DNA of 64,000 bases from Pseudomonas tensinigenes (GTDB taxonomy: Bacteria; Pseudomonadota; Gammaproteobacteria; Pseudomonadales; Pseudomonadaceae). The position numbers and the translations under genes are program-made. The stretch spans positions 6,428,001 through 6,492,000 of the forward strand of contig NZ_CP077089.1 of NCBI RefSeq assembly GCF_014268445.2, in the 5' to 3' direction. Shown piece by piece: positions 43,241 through 52,399 of the stretch. Position 1 is the stretch's first letter. Each line of letters opens with the position of its first letter. The notes beneath the pieces are model-generated. The model was not told the origin of the DNA, ran no database searches, and was given only the letters and a program-made list of their open reading frames with translations.

Positions 43241-44373
43241 CAAATTTCCTCCAGCAACTGCGCAACGTTGCGCTCGGCCAACGCCGGGCCGACGCTCATG
43301 CCGACGCCGGTGTGCATCAGCGCCACACTCAACCCCGCTGCCGGGCGCAGGAACGAAAATGGCCCCGGCCCCCGTGAACCATAGACGCCCTGCCAGCGCT
43401 CGACCACTTGCACCTTGCAGCCCAGCGTCTGCTCGGCCAGCTCGATCATCCAGTTGTCCACTTGCTCGGCGTTGAACGGTGAAGGATCGCTGCCGTAGTG
43501 GTGCGAGTCGCCGATGATCAGCTCGCCGTAAGGTGTCGGGCTGATCAGCAGGTGAATGCCGTTGTCGTGCAGGTGCGGTTGCTCGCGCAGGATCTGCGCC
43601 TGCACCGCCGCCGCTTCTGGCAGATCGGCGAAGGCGCCGTAGTGCACGCAGCTCAGACCGGTGAGCAAGGCGTGTTGCAGGTTGAGATCGACCTGCGGTT
43701 TGGCGCGGAGCATTTGCAGACGGCAGATTTGCGGGTCGAGCGCGGCGATCGGTTCGGCCAGCAGGGTCTGATAGTCGTGGCCGGAGCAGACGACGATCTG
43801 CTTCGCGGTAAAGCTGCCGGCGGTGCTGTGCAGGTGTCCGGTTTCGACGTCGCGTACCAGCGTGGAGAAGTGGAACTCGACACCGAGGTCGCGGCGCAGG
43901 TAATCGATCAGCGCCGGGATTGCTTCGCGTGAGTACAGCTGTTGATCGTCGATGCCATGGAGGGCTGCGCGGTGGTGGCTGAACTGGCCGTGATACAGAT
44001 CGCGCAAGGCCGCGCCGCGCAGCAACTGGATGTTGTAACCGTGCTCCACGGCGCGACCGTTGCAGAACACTTCCAGCAAGTGTTCTTCAACTTCAGTGCG
44101 AGCGAACAGGTACGAGCCGTTACGCTTGATCTGCAAGCCTGCGAGCTGCGCCCAGTCGCCCCATATCTCGCGGCTGGCCTTGGCCAGTTCGAGCATTGGG
44201 CCGGGTGGTTGGCCAGTGACCAGCGCCTGGCCGAAGTTGCGCACCGAGGCGCCGAGGGGGGTGGCGGTGCGTTCGAAAACGGCGACCTTGAGGCCGCGTT
44301 TGGCGGCGGCGTAGGCGTGGGACAGGCCGAGGATGCCAGCGCCGACGATGAGCAGGTCTTGGTGTTGTGTCAT
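43240..44373 (-). CDS. FAD-dependent oxidoreductase, phosphonate-associated (TIGR03364-type)
   Basis: A 377-residue DAO-fold flavoenzyme. The dinucleotide motif VGAGILGLSHAYAAAKRGLKV is at about residues 10-30 and the C-terminal GVGMSVGPALAERNVAQLL closes the FAD site. Members located beside phnZ or AEP transport genes act, or are thought to act, on N-methylated or free 2-aminoethylphosphonate; here that assignment comes from neighbourhood. It is coupled to phnZ downstream and separated from the transporter genes upstream by a REPIN. Confidence 0.8.
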   Translation of the reverse strand: MTQHQDLLIVGAGILGLSHAYAAAKRGLKVAVFERTATPLGASVRNFGQALVTGQPPGPMLELAKASREIWGDWAQLAGLQIKRNGSYLFARTEVEEHLLEVFCNGRAVEHGYNIQLLRGAALRDLYHGQFSHHRAALHGIDDQQLYSREAIPALIDYLRRDLGVEFHFSTLVRDVETGHLHSTAGSFTAKQIVVCSGHDYQTLLAEPIAALDPQICRLQMLRAKPQVDLNLQHALLTGLSCVHYGAFADLPEAAAVQAQILREQPHLHDNGIHLLISPTPYGELIIGDSHHYGSDPSPFNAEQVDNWMIELAEQTLGCKVQVVERWQGVYGSRGPGPFSFLRPAAGLSVALMHTGVGMSVGPALAERNVAQLLEEI

Positions 44374-44401
44374 TTAGAAATGTCCTGCATGAGAGACCGC
44401 T

Positions 44402-44537
44402 TTCGCGAGCAGGCTCGCTCCCACAGGGGATTTTTAGTGCCCACAGAATTTGCGTTCACTGAAGATCCAATGTGTCAGCCCCCTCAGAGAATTGTGTTGT
44501 GAACACGGTCCAATGTGGGAGCGAGCCTGCTCGCGAA
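44402..44537. repeat. REPIN with wide spacing, GTGGGAGCGAGCCTGCTCGC family
   Basis: Inverted REPs at about 44402-44430 and 44514-44537 with some 85 bases between, wider than other pairs here. It sits between the substrate-binding protein gene and the oxidoreductase gene, within the presumed phosphonate transcription unit. Confidence 0.85.
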
Positions 44538-44562
44538 GGGGCCCTGTCAGTCGATAAAGATC

Positions 44563-45588
44563 TTACTTGGCCGCCACTTTCTCGGACTTGCCGTCATAAC
44601 GCTTGCGCCACTCGGTCAGGATCTCGTCACGATTCTTCGAGGCCCAGGCGAAGTCGTTCTTGATCAAACGCTGCTCGTAATCGGCCGGCAATTCGGTCTG
44701 CGGCTTGGCGATCCCCGGTTGCGCGAGCACGGCGAAGTTCTCCTTGTACAGATCCATCGCCTCAGCACTCGCCGAGAAGTCAGCCAGTTTCTTCGCTGCC
44801 TCTTCATGCGGCGTGCCTTTGATCACGGCAGTCGCTTCGATCTCCCAGCCCAGGCCTTCCTTCGGCAGGATGATGTCCAGCGGCGCGCCCTGACGCTTCA
44901 GCTGTACCGCCGGGTATTCAAAGGAAATCCCAATCGGGAACTCGCCCGCCGCGGCTAACTTGCAAGGCTTGGAACCGGAGTGAACGTATTGGCCGATGTT
45001 CTGGTGCAGACCGTCCATGTACGCCCAACCCTGCTTTTCACCGAAGGTTTGCAGCCAGGCACTGACGTCGAGGAAACCGGTGCCGGACGACGCCGGATTC
45101 GGCATAACGATCTTGCCTTTGTACTCAGGCTTGGTCAGATCCTGCCAGCTCACTGGCTTGGTCAAACCCTGCTTCTCGGCCTCGACGGTGTTAAAGCAAA
45201 TCGTCGCGGCCCACACGTCCATGCCCACCCACGCTGGCGGGTTGGCGGCGTCGCGGTAGTTCGCGCCGATCTTGCCGAGATCCTTCGGCGCGTAGCTTTG
45301 CAGCATGCCTTGCTGATCGAGGATCGCCAGGCTCGAAGCAGCCAGGCCCCACACCGCGTCAGCCTGTGGACGGGCCTTTTCGGCGAGCAGTTTGGCAGTG
45401 ATGATCCCGGTGGAATCACGCACCCATTTGATCTCGACGTCCGGGTTGGCCTTTTCGAACGCCTCTTTGTAGGACTTCAGTTGCTCGGCTTCGAGGGCGG
45501 TGTACACCGTCAACTCGGTTTTTGCCGCGAAGGCATTCAGGCTGAAAGTAGCGAGCACAGCAGCGGCCAGGGCCAAAGGCTTGAACAT
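44563..45588 (-). CDS. 2-aminoethylphosphonate-type ABC substrate-binding protein
   Basis: A 341-residue periplasmic binding protein of the iron/thiamine/spermidine-like class 2 fold. The signal peptide (FKPLALAAAVLATFSLNAFA, cleavage after AFA near residue 22) is followed by LTVYTALEAEQLKSYKEAFE, the typical start of Fe3+- and AEP-binding proteins. Position with a fused-permease gene, an ATPase and phnZ supports 2-aminoethylphosphonate or a methylated derivative as ligand. The start chosen is the ATG at 45588 that begins the signal peptide. Confidence 0.85.
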   Translation of the reverse strand: MFKPLALAAAVLATFSLNAFAAKTELTVYTALEAEQLKSYKEAFEKANPDVEIKWVRDSTGIITAKLLAEKARPQADAVWGLAASSLAILDQQGMLQSYAPKDLGKIGANYRDAANPPAWVGMDVWAATICFNTVEAEKQGLTKPVSWQDLTKPEYKGKIVMPNPASSGTGFLDVSAWLQTFGEKQGWAYMDGLHQNIGQYVHSGSKPCKLAAAGEFPIGISFEYPAVQLKRQGAPLDIILPKEGLGWEIEATAVIKGTPHEEAAKKLADFSASAEAMDLYKENFAVLAQPGIAKPQTELPADYEQRLIKNDFAWASKNRDEILTEWRKRYDGKSEKVAAK

Positions 45589-45623
45589 GATCGGTATCCT
45601 GTCTTTTGAGTTGAGGGTGTGAA

Positions 45624-47348
45624 TCAGTGACCGGGCGCGGTTTGCCGCCAGGCTTGAGAACGGCGCAGCAAGCCGCGCGAAGCCCACGCCAGCAGCAAGG
45701 ACACGCCCGCCGAAGTGAACAGAATCAGGGTCGACATCGCCGCCGCGCCGCCGACGTTGCCGGCGTCATCCATGTTCAGCACCGCCACTGCCGCGAGAAT
45801 GGTGTCAGGGCTGTAGAGGAAGATCGCCGCCGACACCGTGGTCATCGCCGAGACGAACAGGTAGCGCACGATGTCCAGCAGCGCCGGCAGGCAGATCGGT
45901 ACGGTGACGCGCAGGTAGTGGCGGTACAGCGGCGCCTTCAGCGACAGCGCAGCGGCTTCGAACTCGGCGTCGAGTTGGCGCAATGCAGTGGTCGCGGTCA
46001 TTTGGGCGGTGGTCAGGTAGTGCGCAATGGTGCAGACGATCAGCAGCGTCATCGTCCCGTACAGCACATGCAACGGGTTACCCGTGAGGTTGAAGAAGAA
46101 GACGTAACCCAGACCGAGCACCAGCCCCGGCACCGCCATCGGCACAAAACTGAGCATGCGCAGGGCCAGGTTGAGTCCGCGCTGACTGCGGGTTTTCTCC
46201 ATCAGGTAAGCGCCGGTAAAGATCAGCACACTGCCGATCAGCGCCGTGCCCAACGCCATCTTCAGACTGTTGCTGTAGGCCAGCCAGCCACCGCCAGCAG
46301 TTTCGTTGAACTGGTAATGATTGAGTGACAGCGACAGGTTGTACGGCCAGAACTTCACCAGCGAGGAAAACACGGCCATGCCGAACACCAGAATCAACGC
46401 GGCGCTGATCAGCAAAACAATCGCCAGATAGCAGCCATCGCGCAGTTTCGACGGCGACGGTTTGAACACCTGCGCCCGACCGCTCATGGAATCGCCGTGT
46501 CGCCGACGCAACCACGCATCGACGCCGAAGCTGAACAGCGCCGGCAGCAACAGCACCATGCCGATCAACGCGCCGCGACCGAATTGCTGTTGGCCGACCA
46601 CAGCTTTGTAGGCTTCCAGCGCCAGCACTTGATAGTCGCCACCGACCACCACCGGCACACCGAAATCGGTGATGGTCAGGGTGAACACCAGACAGAACGC
46701 GGCGAATACAGCCTGGCGCGTTGCCGGCCAGGTGATGCTGCGAAAGGCTTTGGCCGGACTGGCGCCCATGCTCGACGCCGCATCGAACAGTCGCGCATCG
46801 GCCAGCGACAAAGCCGAGAGCAGAATCATCAATGCATGCGGAAAGGTGTAAATCACCTCGCCCAGCACAATCCCCCAGAACCCGTAGATATTGTCCGAGA
46901 GCAATCCGCGCAACATGCCCTGGTTGCCGAACAGATAGACCAGCGCAATCCCCGGCAGCATCGACGGCGCCATCAGCGGCAACAACGAAATCCCGCGCCA
47001 GATGCCCTTGGCCGGAATCAGCGTGCGTTGCAGCGCATAGGCAAACAGGTAGGCCAGCGGTACGACGATGGCCGCGACGCTGAGGGAAACTTTCAGACTG
47101 TTGCCAAGCAGCCAGTGGAAATTCTCGCTGGTGACCAGCTCCTTCGCCGCGATCCAGCCACCGCCCTGCCCTGCCTCGCTGCTGAAACCACGCCAGAAGA
47201 TCGCCAGCAACGGCAGCAATACCGCGACGCCGAGTAACAGCAGCAAGAGCACTTTGCCGCCGACGACAAAAATGCGATCGCCGATCTCGGCTTTCGAAGT
47301 CTGGCGCACCTGCTTGTGCGGTAGCGGCAGCGCGAGGTTGCTGTTCAT
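45624..47348 (-). CDS. ABC transporter permease (fused two-domain, AEP-type)
   Basis: A 574-residue inner-membrane protein with two consecutive BPD_transp_1 domains and about 12 helices, so one polypeptide replaces the usual pair. Each half has an EAA-type loop: SMGASPAKAFRSITWPATR (first half) and SLKAPLYRHYLRVTVPICLP (second half). The first 20 residues are cytoplasmic. The ATG overlaps the stop of the ATPase gene (TGATG). The frame reads on upstream over the ATPase gene in a different register, which is a shadow and not used here. Confidence 0.88.
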   Translation of the reverse strand: MNSNLALPLPHKQVRQTSKAEIGDRIFVVGGKVLLLLLLGVAVLLPLLAIFWRGFSSEAGQGGGWIAAKELVTSENFHWLLGNSLKVSLSVAAIVVPLAYLFAYALQRTLIPAKGIWRGISLLPLMAPSMLPGIALVYLFGNQGMLRGLLSDNIYGFWGIVLGEVIYTFPHALMILLSALSLADARLFDAASSMGASPAKAFRSITWPATRQAVFAAFCLVFTLTITDFGVPVVVGGDYQVLALEAYKAVVGQQQFGRGALIGMVLLLPALFSFGVDAWLRRRHGDSMSGRAQVFKPSPSKLRDGCYLAIVLLISAALILVFGMAVFSSLVKFWPYNLSLSLNHYQFNETAGGGWLAYSNSLKMALGTALIGSVLIFTGAYLMEKTRSQRGLNLALRMLSFVPMAVPGLVLGLGYVFFFNLTGNPLHVLYGTMTLLIVCTIAHYLTTAQMTATTALRQLDAEFEAAALSLKAPLYRHYLRVTVPICLPALLDIVRYLFVSAMTTVSAAIFLYSPDTILAAVAVLNMDDAGNVGGAAAMSTLILFTSAGVSLLLAWASRGLLRRSQAWRQTAPGH

Positions 47349-48424
47349 CAGGCAAACACCTGCAGGCTGCGCGGCGGCAAGGCGACCATGATTTGCTGGG
47401 CGCCGAGGCGCGGCATGGCTTCCGGGGCGAGTTCGGCGAGCAACGCGTGGCCCGGCAGTTGATCGAGTTCGAAGCTCATGCGGCAGCGGTTGCCGAGGAA
47501 GGTGATCTCGCGGACTTTGGCCGGGAACAGGTTTTCTTCGTGCACCGGTGGATTGACGTTGATCGCTTCCGGGCGGCAAAACAAACGGCCCGAGGCACGC
47601 TGAATGCTGCCATCGCTGAGGCGCAGGTTCATCCCGCCGACCTGCGCGTGAGTGTCGCTGCTGCGCTGGAACGGCAGCCAGTTGCCCTGGCCGACAAACT
47701 CGGCCACGAACGGCGTGGCCGGGCGGTTGTAGATTTCCTGCGGGGTGGCGTACTGCTCGACGCGGCCGTTGTTCATCACCGCGATACGGTCGGCCATCAG
47801 CATGGCTTCGTCCTGATTGTGCGTGACCATCAGGGTGGTGATGCCGAGGTTGCGTTGCAGTTGGCGCAGTTCGGTGCACAGATGCTCGCGGACCCGGGCG
47901 TCGAGCGCCGACATCGGTTCGTCGAGCAACAGCAGTGACGGTGCCGGCGCCAGCGCGCGGGCCAGCGCTACACGTTGCTGTTGGCCGCCGGACAATTGGC
48001 CGGGGTACTTTTTCTCGCTGCCGGTGAGGCCGACCAGTTCGAGCATCTGTCCGACGCGGCGGCGCACTTCATCGCGGCCGCTGCCAGCGAGGCCGTAGGC
48101 AATGTTCGCTTCGACCGTCAGATTGGGGAACAGCGCGTAGGACTGGAACAGAATCCCGTAATCACGGGCTTGCGGGGCGAGGTGCGAGACGTCGCGCTCG
48201 CCGAGGTACAGCTCGCCGCTGTCCTGCTTTTCCAGACCGGCGATGCAGCGCAGCAAGGTGGTTTTGCCGCAGCCCGAGGGGCCGAGCAGACACACCAGTT
48301 CACCGGCGGCGACGTCGAGGGAGACGTTATCCAGCGCGGTGAAAGCGCCGAAGCGTTTCTGCACGCCGCGCACTTTCATCGGCGCACCGGGGTTGGTCAG
48401 GGCAGTTGCGATGGCAGGATTCAT
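47348..48424 (-). CDS. ABC transporter ATP-binding protein (AEP-type)
   Basis: A 358-residue ATPase: Walker A GPSGCGKTTLLRCIAG (about residues 49-64), signature LSGGQQQRVALARAL (about 143-157), Walker B LLLLDEPMSALDAR, and an H-loop in MVTHNQDEAM. The C-terminal 110 residues form a TOBE-like regulatory domain. It belongs to the same group as PotA/FbpC importers. First gene of the transporter set; a REPIN of 234 bases' gap separates it from the LysR gene upstream. Confidence 0.88.
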   Translation of the reverse strand: MNPAIATALTNPGAPMKVRGVQKRFGAFTALDNVSLDVAAGELVCLLGPSGCGKTTLLRCIAGLEKQDSGELYLGERDVSHLAPQARDYGILFQSYALFPNLTVEANIAYGLAGSGRDEVRRRVGQMLELVGLTGSEKKYPGQLSGGQQQRVALARALAPAPSLLLLDEPMSALDARVREHLCTELRQLQRNLGITTLMVTHNQDEAMLMADRIAVMNNGRVEQYATPQEIYNRPATPFVAEFVGQGNWLPFQRSSDTHAQVGGMNLRLSDGSIQRASGRLFCRPEAINVNPPVHEENLFPAKVREITFLGNRCRMSFELDQLPGHALLAELAPEAMPRLGAQQIMVALPPRSLQVFA

Positions 48425-48556
48425 GGACAGACCTCATCAAGCAGATGGGGCCAATCCTAGAGTTGTAATGCGTCCGTCATGTGGCAGTGAGGCAAAAACG
48501 GCCGATAGTGGTATTCAGGGATTTTGGTTCAAGTGATGGGGTGACTGATCTGGCGC

Positions 48557-48634
48557 CTTCGCGAGCAGGCTCGCTCCCACAGGGGATAGTGTTCACAACC
48601 CAAATCCAATGTGGGAGCGAGCCTGCTCGCGAAG
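48557..48634. repeat. REPIN, GTGGGAGCGAGCCTGCTCGC family
   Basis: Inverted pair CTTCGCGAGCAGGCTCGCTC (from 48557) and GTGGGAGCGAGCCTGCTCGC (ending about 48634) around about 33 bases, between the ATPase gene and the LysR regulator gene. Confidence 0.9.
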
Positions 48635-48658
48635 AGGCCAGCTCGCACACTGAAGATC

Positions 48659-49522
48659 TCAGGCCGGGGACATTTCCTGGGCCAAGCCGAGAAACGCCGC
48701 CGGCAACCGCGCGCCCTTGCGCTCTTTCAGGCAATACAGATATTCAGGAATCTGCGGCGCATTCTCGATGGTCAACACGCGCAACTGCGGATCATGCGGC
48801 ACTTCCTGCCGGGCAATGATGCTGATGCCGATATTGCGCAATACCGCCTCACGAATCGACTCACGGCTGCCAATCTCCAGCAGCGGCCCGAAGCTAACCC
48901 CGGCAGTCGCCAGCAATTCTTCCGTCAGCCGCCGCGTGGTCGAACCGGACTCACGCATCAACAACGTATGCCCGGCCAGCGCACTCAACGCCACATGCTC
49001 CTGCACAGCCAGCGGATGATTGCGATGCACCGCCAGCACCAGCGGATCAGTGCCCAACACCCGACGAATCAATCGCGCGTCATCGAGCAATTGCGACGAC
49101 GCGGCGATGTCCACGCGGTAATCCTCCAGCGCTTCCAGCACTTGCTGCGAGTTACCGATTTCCACCGACACTTCCACTTGCGGCAGACGCTCGCGAAAGG
49201 TCTTCACCAGATCGAGGATGTAATACGGCGCCGTCGCCGCGATGCGCAACGTGCCCTGCACCTGACCGCTGTTGCGCAGGAAGAACTCGATATCGGCCTC
49301 TTGCTGCAGCAGGGTCTTGACCATCGGCAGCAACCGCGCGCCTTCATCACTGACGCTCAGACGCCGGCCGCCACGGTAGAACAGTTCCACCGAGTACTGA
49401 CTTTCCAGATTGCGAATCTGCGTGGTCACGGTCGGTTGGCTGAGGCCGAGTTTTTTCGCCGCCAGCGTGATGCTGCCCAGACGGGCGACCATGTAAAACG
49501 CTTTCAGCTCGGCACTCAGCAC
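48659..49522 (-). CDS. LysR-family regulator of the aminophosphonate locus
   Basis: A 287-residue LysR protein with an N-terminal winged helix-turn-helix (GSITLAAKKLGLSQPTVTTQ, about residues 16-35) and the LysR effector domain. It is transcribed in the same direction as the ABC genes that follow, with a REPIN between, so a classical divergent LysR promoter is not present. Control of the phosphonate genes is inferred from position. Its gene lies 13 bases before cadA's stop on the same strand but is otherwise unrelated to it. Confidence 0.85.
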   Translation of the reverse strand: MLSAELKAFYMVARLGSITLAAKKLGLSQPTVTTQIRNLESQYSVELFYRGGRRLSVSDEGARLLPMVKTLLQQEADIEFFLRNSGQVQGTLRIAATAPYYILDLVKTFRERLPQVEVSVEIGNSQQVLEALEDYRVDIAASSQLLDDARLIRRVLGTDPLVLAVHRNHPLAVQEHVALSALAGHTLLMRESGSTTRRLTEELLATAGVSFGPLLEIGSRESIREAVLRNIGISIIARQEVPHDPQLRVLTIENAPQIPEYLYCLKERKGARLPAAFLGLAQEMSPA

Positions 49523-49535
49523 AACCTTTCCTCAT

Positions 49536-51845
49536 CTATTTGCGCAGCAGGCGCAACCCGTTGAACACCACCAGCAGGCTCACGCCCATGTCGGCAAACA
49601 CCGCCATCCACATGGTGGCGAGCCCGGCGAAGGTTACCGCAAGAAAGATAGCTTTGATCACCAGGGCCAGCGCGATGTTCTGTTTCAGGATGCTGGCGGT
49701 ATTGCGCGACAGGCTGATGAACGCCGGGATCTTGCGCAGATCGTCGTCCATCAGGGCGACATCGGCGGTTTCAATCGCCGTATCGGTGCCGGCAGCGGCC
49801 ATGGCGAAACCGATCTCGGCGCGGGCCAGTGCCGGCGCGTCGTTGATGCCGTCGCCGACCATGCCGACGCGATGACCCTGCTTGTACAGGTCTTCGATGG
49901 CTTGCAGTTTGTCGGTCGGCAGCAAGTCACCACGGGCCTCGTCGATACCGACCTGCGCAGCAATCGCCTGGGCGGTGTGCACGTTGTCACCGGTGAGCAT
50001 CAGGGTTTTCACCCCGAGTTCGTGCAATTGGCGGATCGCTTCGCGGCTGGTTTCCTTGACCGTGTCAGCCACGGCGAACAGTGCCAGCGGGCCAGAGCTG
50101 TCGAGCAGCAGCACGACGGATTTTCCCTGCTTCTCCAGCGCGAAGAGTTTTTCTTCCAGCGCTGGCGAGCACAAACCGAGTTCTTCGACCAGGCGATGGT
50201 TGCCCAAGTGATAGGTCTGGCCGTTGATCTGGCCTTTGACGCCACGCCCGCCCAGCGCTTCGAAGTTATCCACAGTCAACGCTTGGAAGTTTTTATCCAC
50301 AGCGGCGTTGGCGATGGCCAGCGACACCGGGTGATCCGAGCGCCCCGCCAACGCAGCAGCGATAGCCGGCGCGGAGGCATCGGCGGTTGGGTCCAGCGAC
50401 AGGTAATCGGTCTGCACCGGTTTGCCGTGAGTGATCGTGCCGGTTTTATCCAGCGCCAGATAATCGAGCTTGAAACCGCCCTCCAGATACACGCCGCCCT
50501 TGACCAGAATGCCTTTGCGCGCCGCCGCCGCGAGGCCGCTGACGATGGTCACCGGAGTCGAAATCACCAGTGCACACGGGCACGCGACCACCAGCAACAC
50601 CAACGCGCGGTAGATCCAGTCGAACCACACCGCGCCCATAAACAGTGGTGGAATAATCGCCACGGCCAGGGCAAATACGAACACCACTGGCGTGTAGATT
50701 TTCGAGAATTGATCGACGAAGCGCTGGGTCGGCGCGCGCGCACCTTGAGCCTGTTCAACGGCATGGATGATGCGCGCCAAGGTCGAGTTGTTCGCCGCTG
50801 CGCTGACCGCGTACTCCAGCGAACCGGCCTGGTTGATGGTGCCGGCGAAGACTTTGTCGCCGACGGTTTTTTCTACCGGCAGGCTTTCCCCGGTGATCGG
50901 TGCTTGATCAATGGTCGAACTGCCGCTGACCACTTCGCCGTCCAGCGCAATACGCTCGCCGGGTTTCACCCGAACACGGGCGCCGAGTTCGACGCTTTTC
51001 ACGTCCTGCTCAATCCAGCTGCCGTCAGCCTGCAACACCGTGGCTTGTTCCGGTGTCATCTGCATCAGGCCGCTGATCGCGTTGCGCGCACGGTCCAGCG
51101 AGCGCGCTTCGATCAGCTCGGCAACGGTGAACAGGAACATCACCATCGCCGCTTCCGGCCATTGGCCGATAAGGATGGCACCGGTCACGGCGATGCTCAT
51201 CAGCGCGTTGATGTTGAGGTTGCGGTTCTTCAGGGCGATCCAGCCCTTTTTATAGGTAGTCAGGCCACCGCTGAGGATCGACACCAGCGCGATGATCGCC
51301 ACCACCCAGGTTGGCGCGGCGTTGGTGAAGTGGATGACTTCGGCGGCGAGCGCGCCGACACCGGACAGCGCCAGCGGCCACCAATGTTTTTTCACCGGGG
51401 CCGGGGCTGGCGCTTCGACACCCGCCTCCAGCGGCTCGGCGTGCATGCCGAGGGATTTGATCGCCTCGGTGATCGGCTCGGTACCCGGCAGATTATGGGT
51501 CACGCCAAGTACGCGGTTGATCAGATTGAATTCGAGCTGCTGCACACCGGCGAGCTTGCCGAGTTTGTTCTGGATCAGCGTCTGCTCCGTCGGGCAGTCC
51601 ATCGCCTCGATGCGGAAACTGCTCAGGCGCGCATCGGCGCTGGTCTTTTCGCTCAGTTGCACCAACGCAGGCGCGGCGGCTGTCGACGAGCAGCAGGAAT
51701 CTTCGTGCGAATGAACCGGTGCCGGTGCTGCGACTTTCGACCCGCAGCAGGAATCGCCGCCATGTGAATGTTTATGCACAGGCTGCAATTTATGGCTGTG
51801 ATCGTGGCCGTCGCCGGGCTTGTGGGTGTGCTGGGAATCGCTCAT
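49536..51845 (-). CDS. cadA: Cd2+/Zn2+/Pb2+-exporting P1B-type ATPase CadA
   Basis: A 769-residue heavy-metal efflux pump. The N-terminus (about residues 1-65) is rich in His and Cys (HTHKPGDGHDHSHK, DSCCGSK, DSCCSS), followed by a ferredoxin-like HMA domain with MDCPTEQ. Then come the actuator motif TGES, the metal-binding CPC in helix 6 (VVACPCALVIS), phosphorylation motif DKTGT and GDGINDAPAL. The final helix is followed by a short tail. It is divergent from cadR and its promoter holds a MerR-type operator. Confidence 0.95.
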   Translation of the reverse strand: MSDSQHTHKPGDGHDHSHKLQPVHKHSHGGDSCCGSKVAAPAPVHSHEDSCCSSTAAAPALVQLSEKTSADARLSSFRIEAMDCPTEQTLIQNKLGKLAGVQQLEFNLINRVLGVTHNLPGTEPITEAIKSLGMHAEPLEAGVEAPAPAPVKKHWWPLALSGVGALAAEVIHFTNAAPTWVVAIIALVSILSGGLTTYKKGWIALKNRNLNINALMSIAVTGAILIGQWPEAAMVMFLFTVAELIEARSLDRARNAISGLMQMTPEQATVLQADGSWIEQDVKSVELGARVRVKPGERIALDGEVVSGSSTIDQAPITGESLPVEKTVGDKVFAGTINQAGSLEYAVSAAANNSTLARIIHAVEQAQGARAPTQRFVDQFSKIYTPVVFVFALAVAIIPPLFMGAVWFDWIYRALVLLVVACPCALVISTPVTIVSGLAAAARKGILVKGGVYLEGGFKLDYLALDKTGTITHGKPVQTDYLSLDPTADASAPAIAAALAGRSDHPVSLAIANAAVDKNFQALTVDNFEALGGRGVKGQINGQTYHLGNHRLVEELGLCSPALEEKLFALEKQGKSVVLLLDSSGPLALFAVADTVKETSREAIRQLHELGVKTLMLTGDNVHTAQAIAAQVGIDEARGDLLPTDKLQAIEDLYKQGHRVGMVGDGINDAPALARAEIGFAMAAAGTDTAIETADVALMDDDLRKIPAFISLSRNTASILKQNIALALVIKAIFLAVTFAGLATMWMAVFADMGVSLLVVFNGLRLLRK

Positions 51846-51875
51846 TGGTCGCGTCCATGAAGGTGCCTGTTGCCA

Positions 51876-51906
51876 AGTAAAGACCCTGTAGCCACTATAG
51901 GGTCAA
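51876..51906 (-). promoter_or_regulatory. CadR operator in a 19-bp spacer cadA promoter
   Basis: On the minus strand the -35 TTGACC (51901-51906) and -10 TTTACT (51876-51881) are 19 bases apart, the overlong spacer of MerR-type promoters. The spacer contains the dyad ACCCTATAGTGGCTACAGGG (51883-51903), 19 of 21 positions symmetric around the centre. CadR-type regulators twist such DNA to activate transcription on metal binding. Confidence 0.85.
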
Positions 51907-51929
51907 GCACCCTTTTGGAGATTGCCGTC

Positions 51930-52379
51930 ATGAAGATCGGAGAACTGGCCAAACTCACCGACTGCGCCGTGGAAACCATCCGCTACTACGAGCGCGAAAA
52001 TCTGCTGCCGGAACCGGCCCGTAGCGACGGCAACTATCGCGTCTACACCCAGGCCCACGCCGAACGCCTGACCTTCATCCGCAACTGCCGCACCCTCGAC
52101 ATGACCCTTGAAGAAATCCGCAGTCTGCTGGCCATGCGTGACAGCCCGCAGGATCAGTGTGAAAGCGTCAATACGCTGATCGACGAACACATCCAGCACG
52201 TGAAGGCGCGGATTGATGGCTTGTTGGCGTTGCAGACACAGTTGCTCGACCTGCGCCAACGTTGTGGCGAAGGGCCGGATGCGGAGCAATGCGGGATTCT
52301 GCAGCGGCTGGAAGTGAGTGGCGGTGTGGTGGCGACGGAGGTTGAGCACTCCCATGTGGGCAGAAGTCATGGTCATTAG
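51930..52379 (+). CDS. cadR: MerR-family cadmium/lead-responsive regulator CadR
   Basis: A 149-residue MerR protein. Winged-helix domain MKIGELAKLTDCAVETIRYY at residues 1-20, then a long dimerisation helix, metal-binding cysteines in DQCESVN (about residue 77), CGEGPDAEQCG (about 112 and 119), and a His-rich C-terminus HSHVGRSHGH. These cysteine positions and the His tail are as in Pseudomonas CadR. The start is the ATG at 51930 with TTGGAG ahead of it; the longer frame is not family-like. It shares the dyad operator with cadA. Confidence 0.95.
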   Translation: MKIGELAKLTDCAVETIRYYERENLLPEPARSDGNYRVYTQAHAERLTFIRNCRTLDMTLEEIRSLLAMRDSPQDQCESVNTLIDEHIQHVKARIDGLLALQTQLLDLRQRCGEGPDAEQCGILQRLEVSGGVVATEVEHSHVGRSHGH

Positions 52380-52399
52380 TCCTGCGTCGCCAATGGCTC

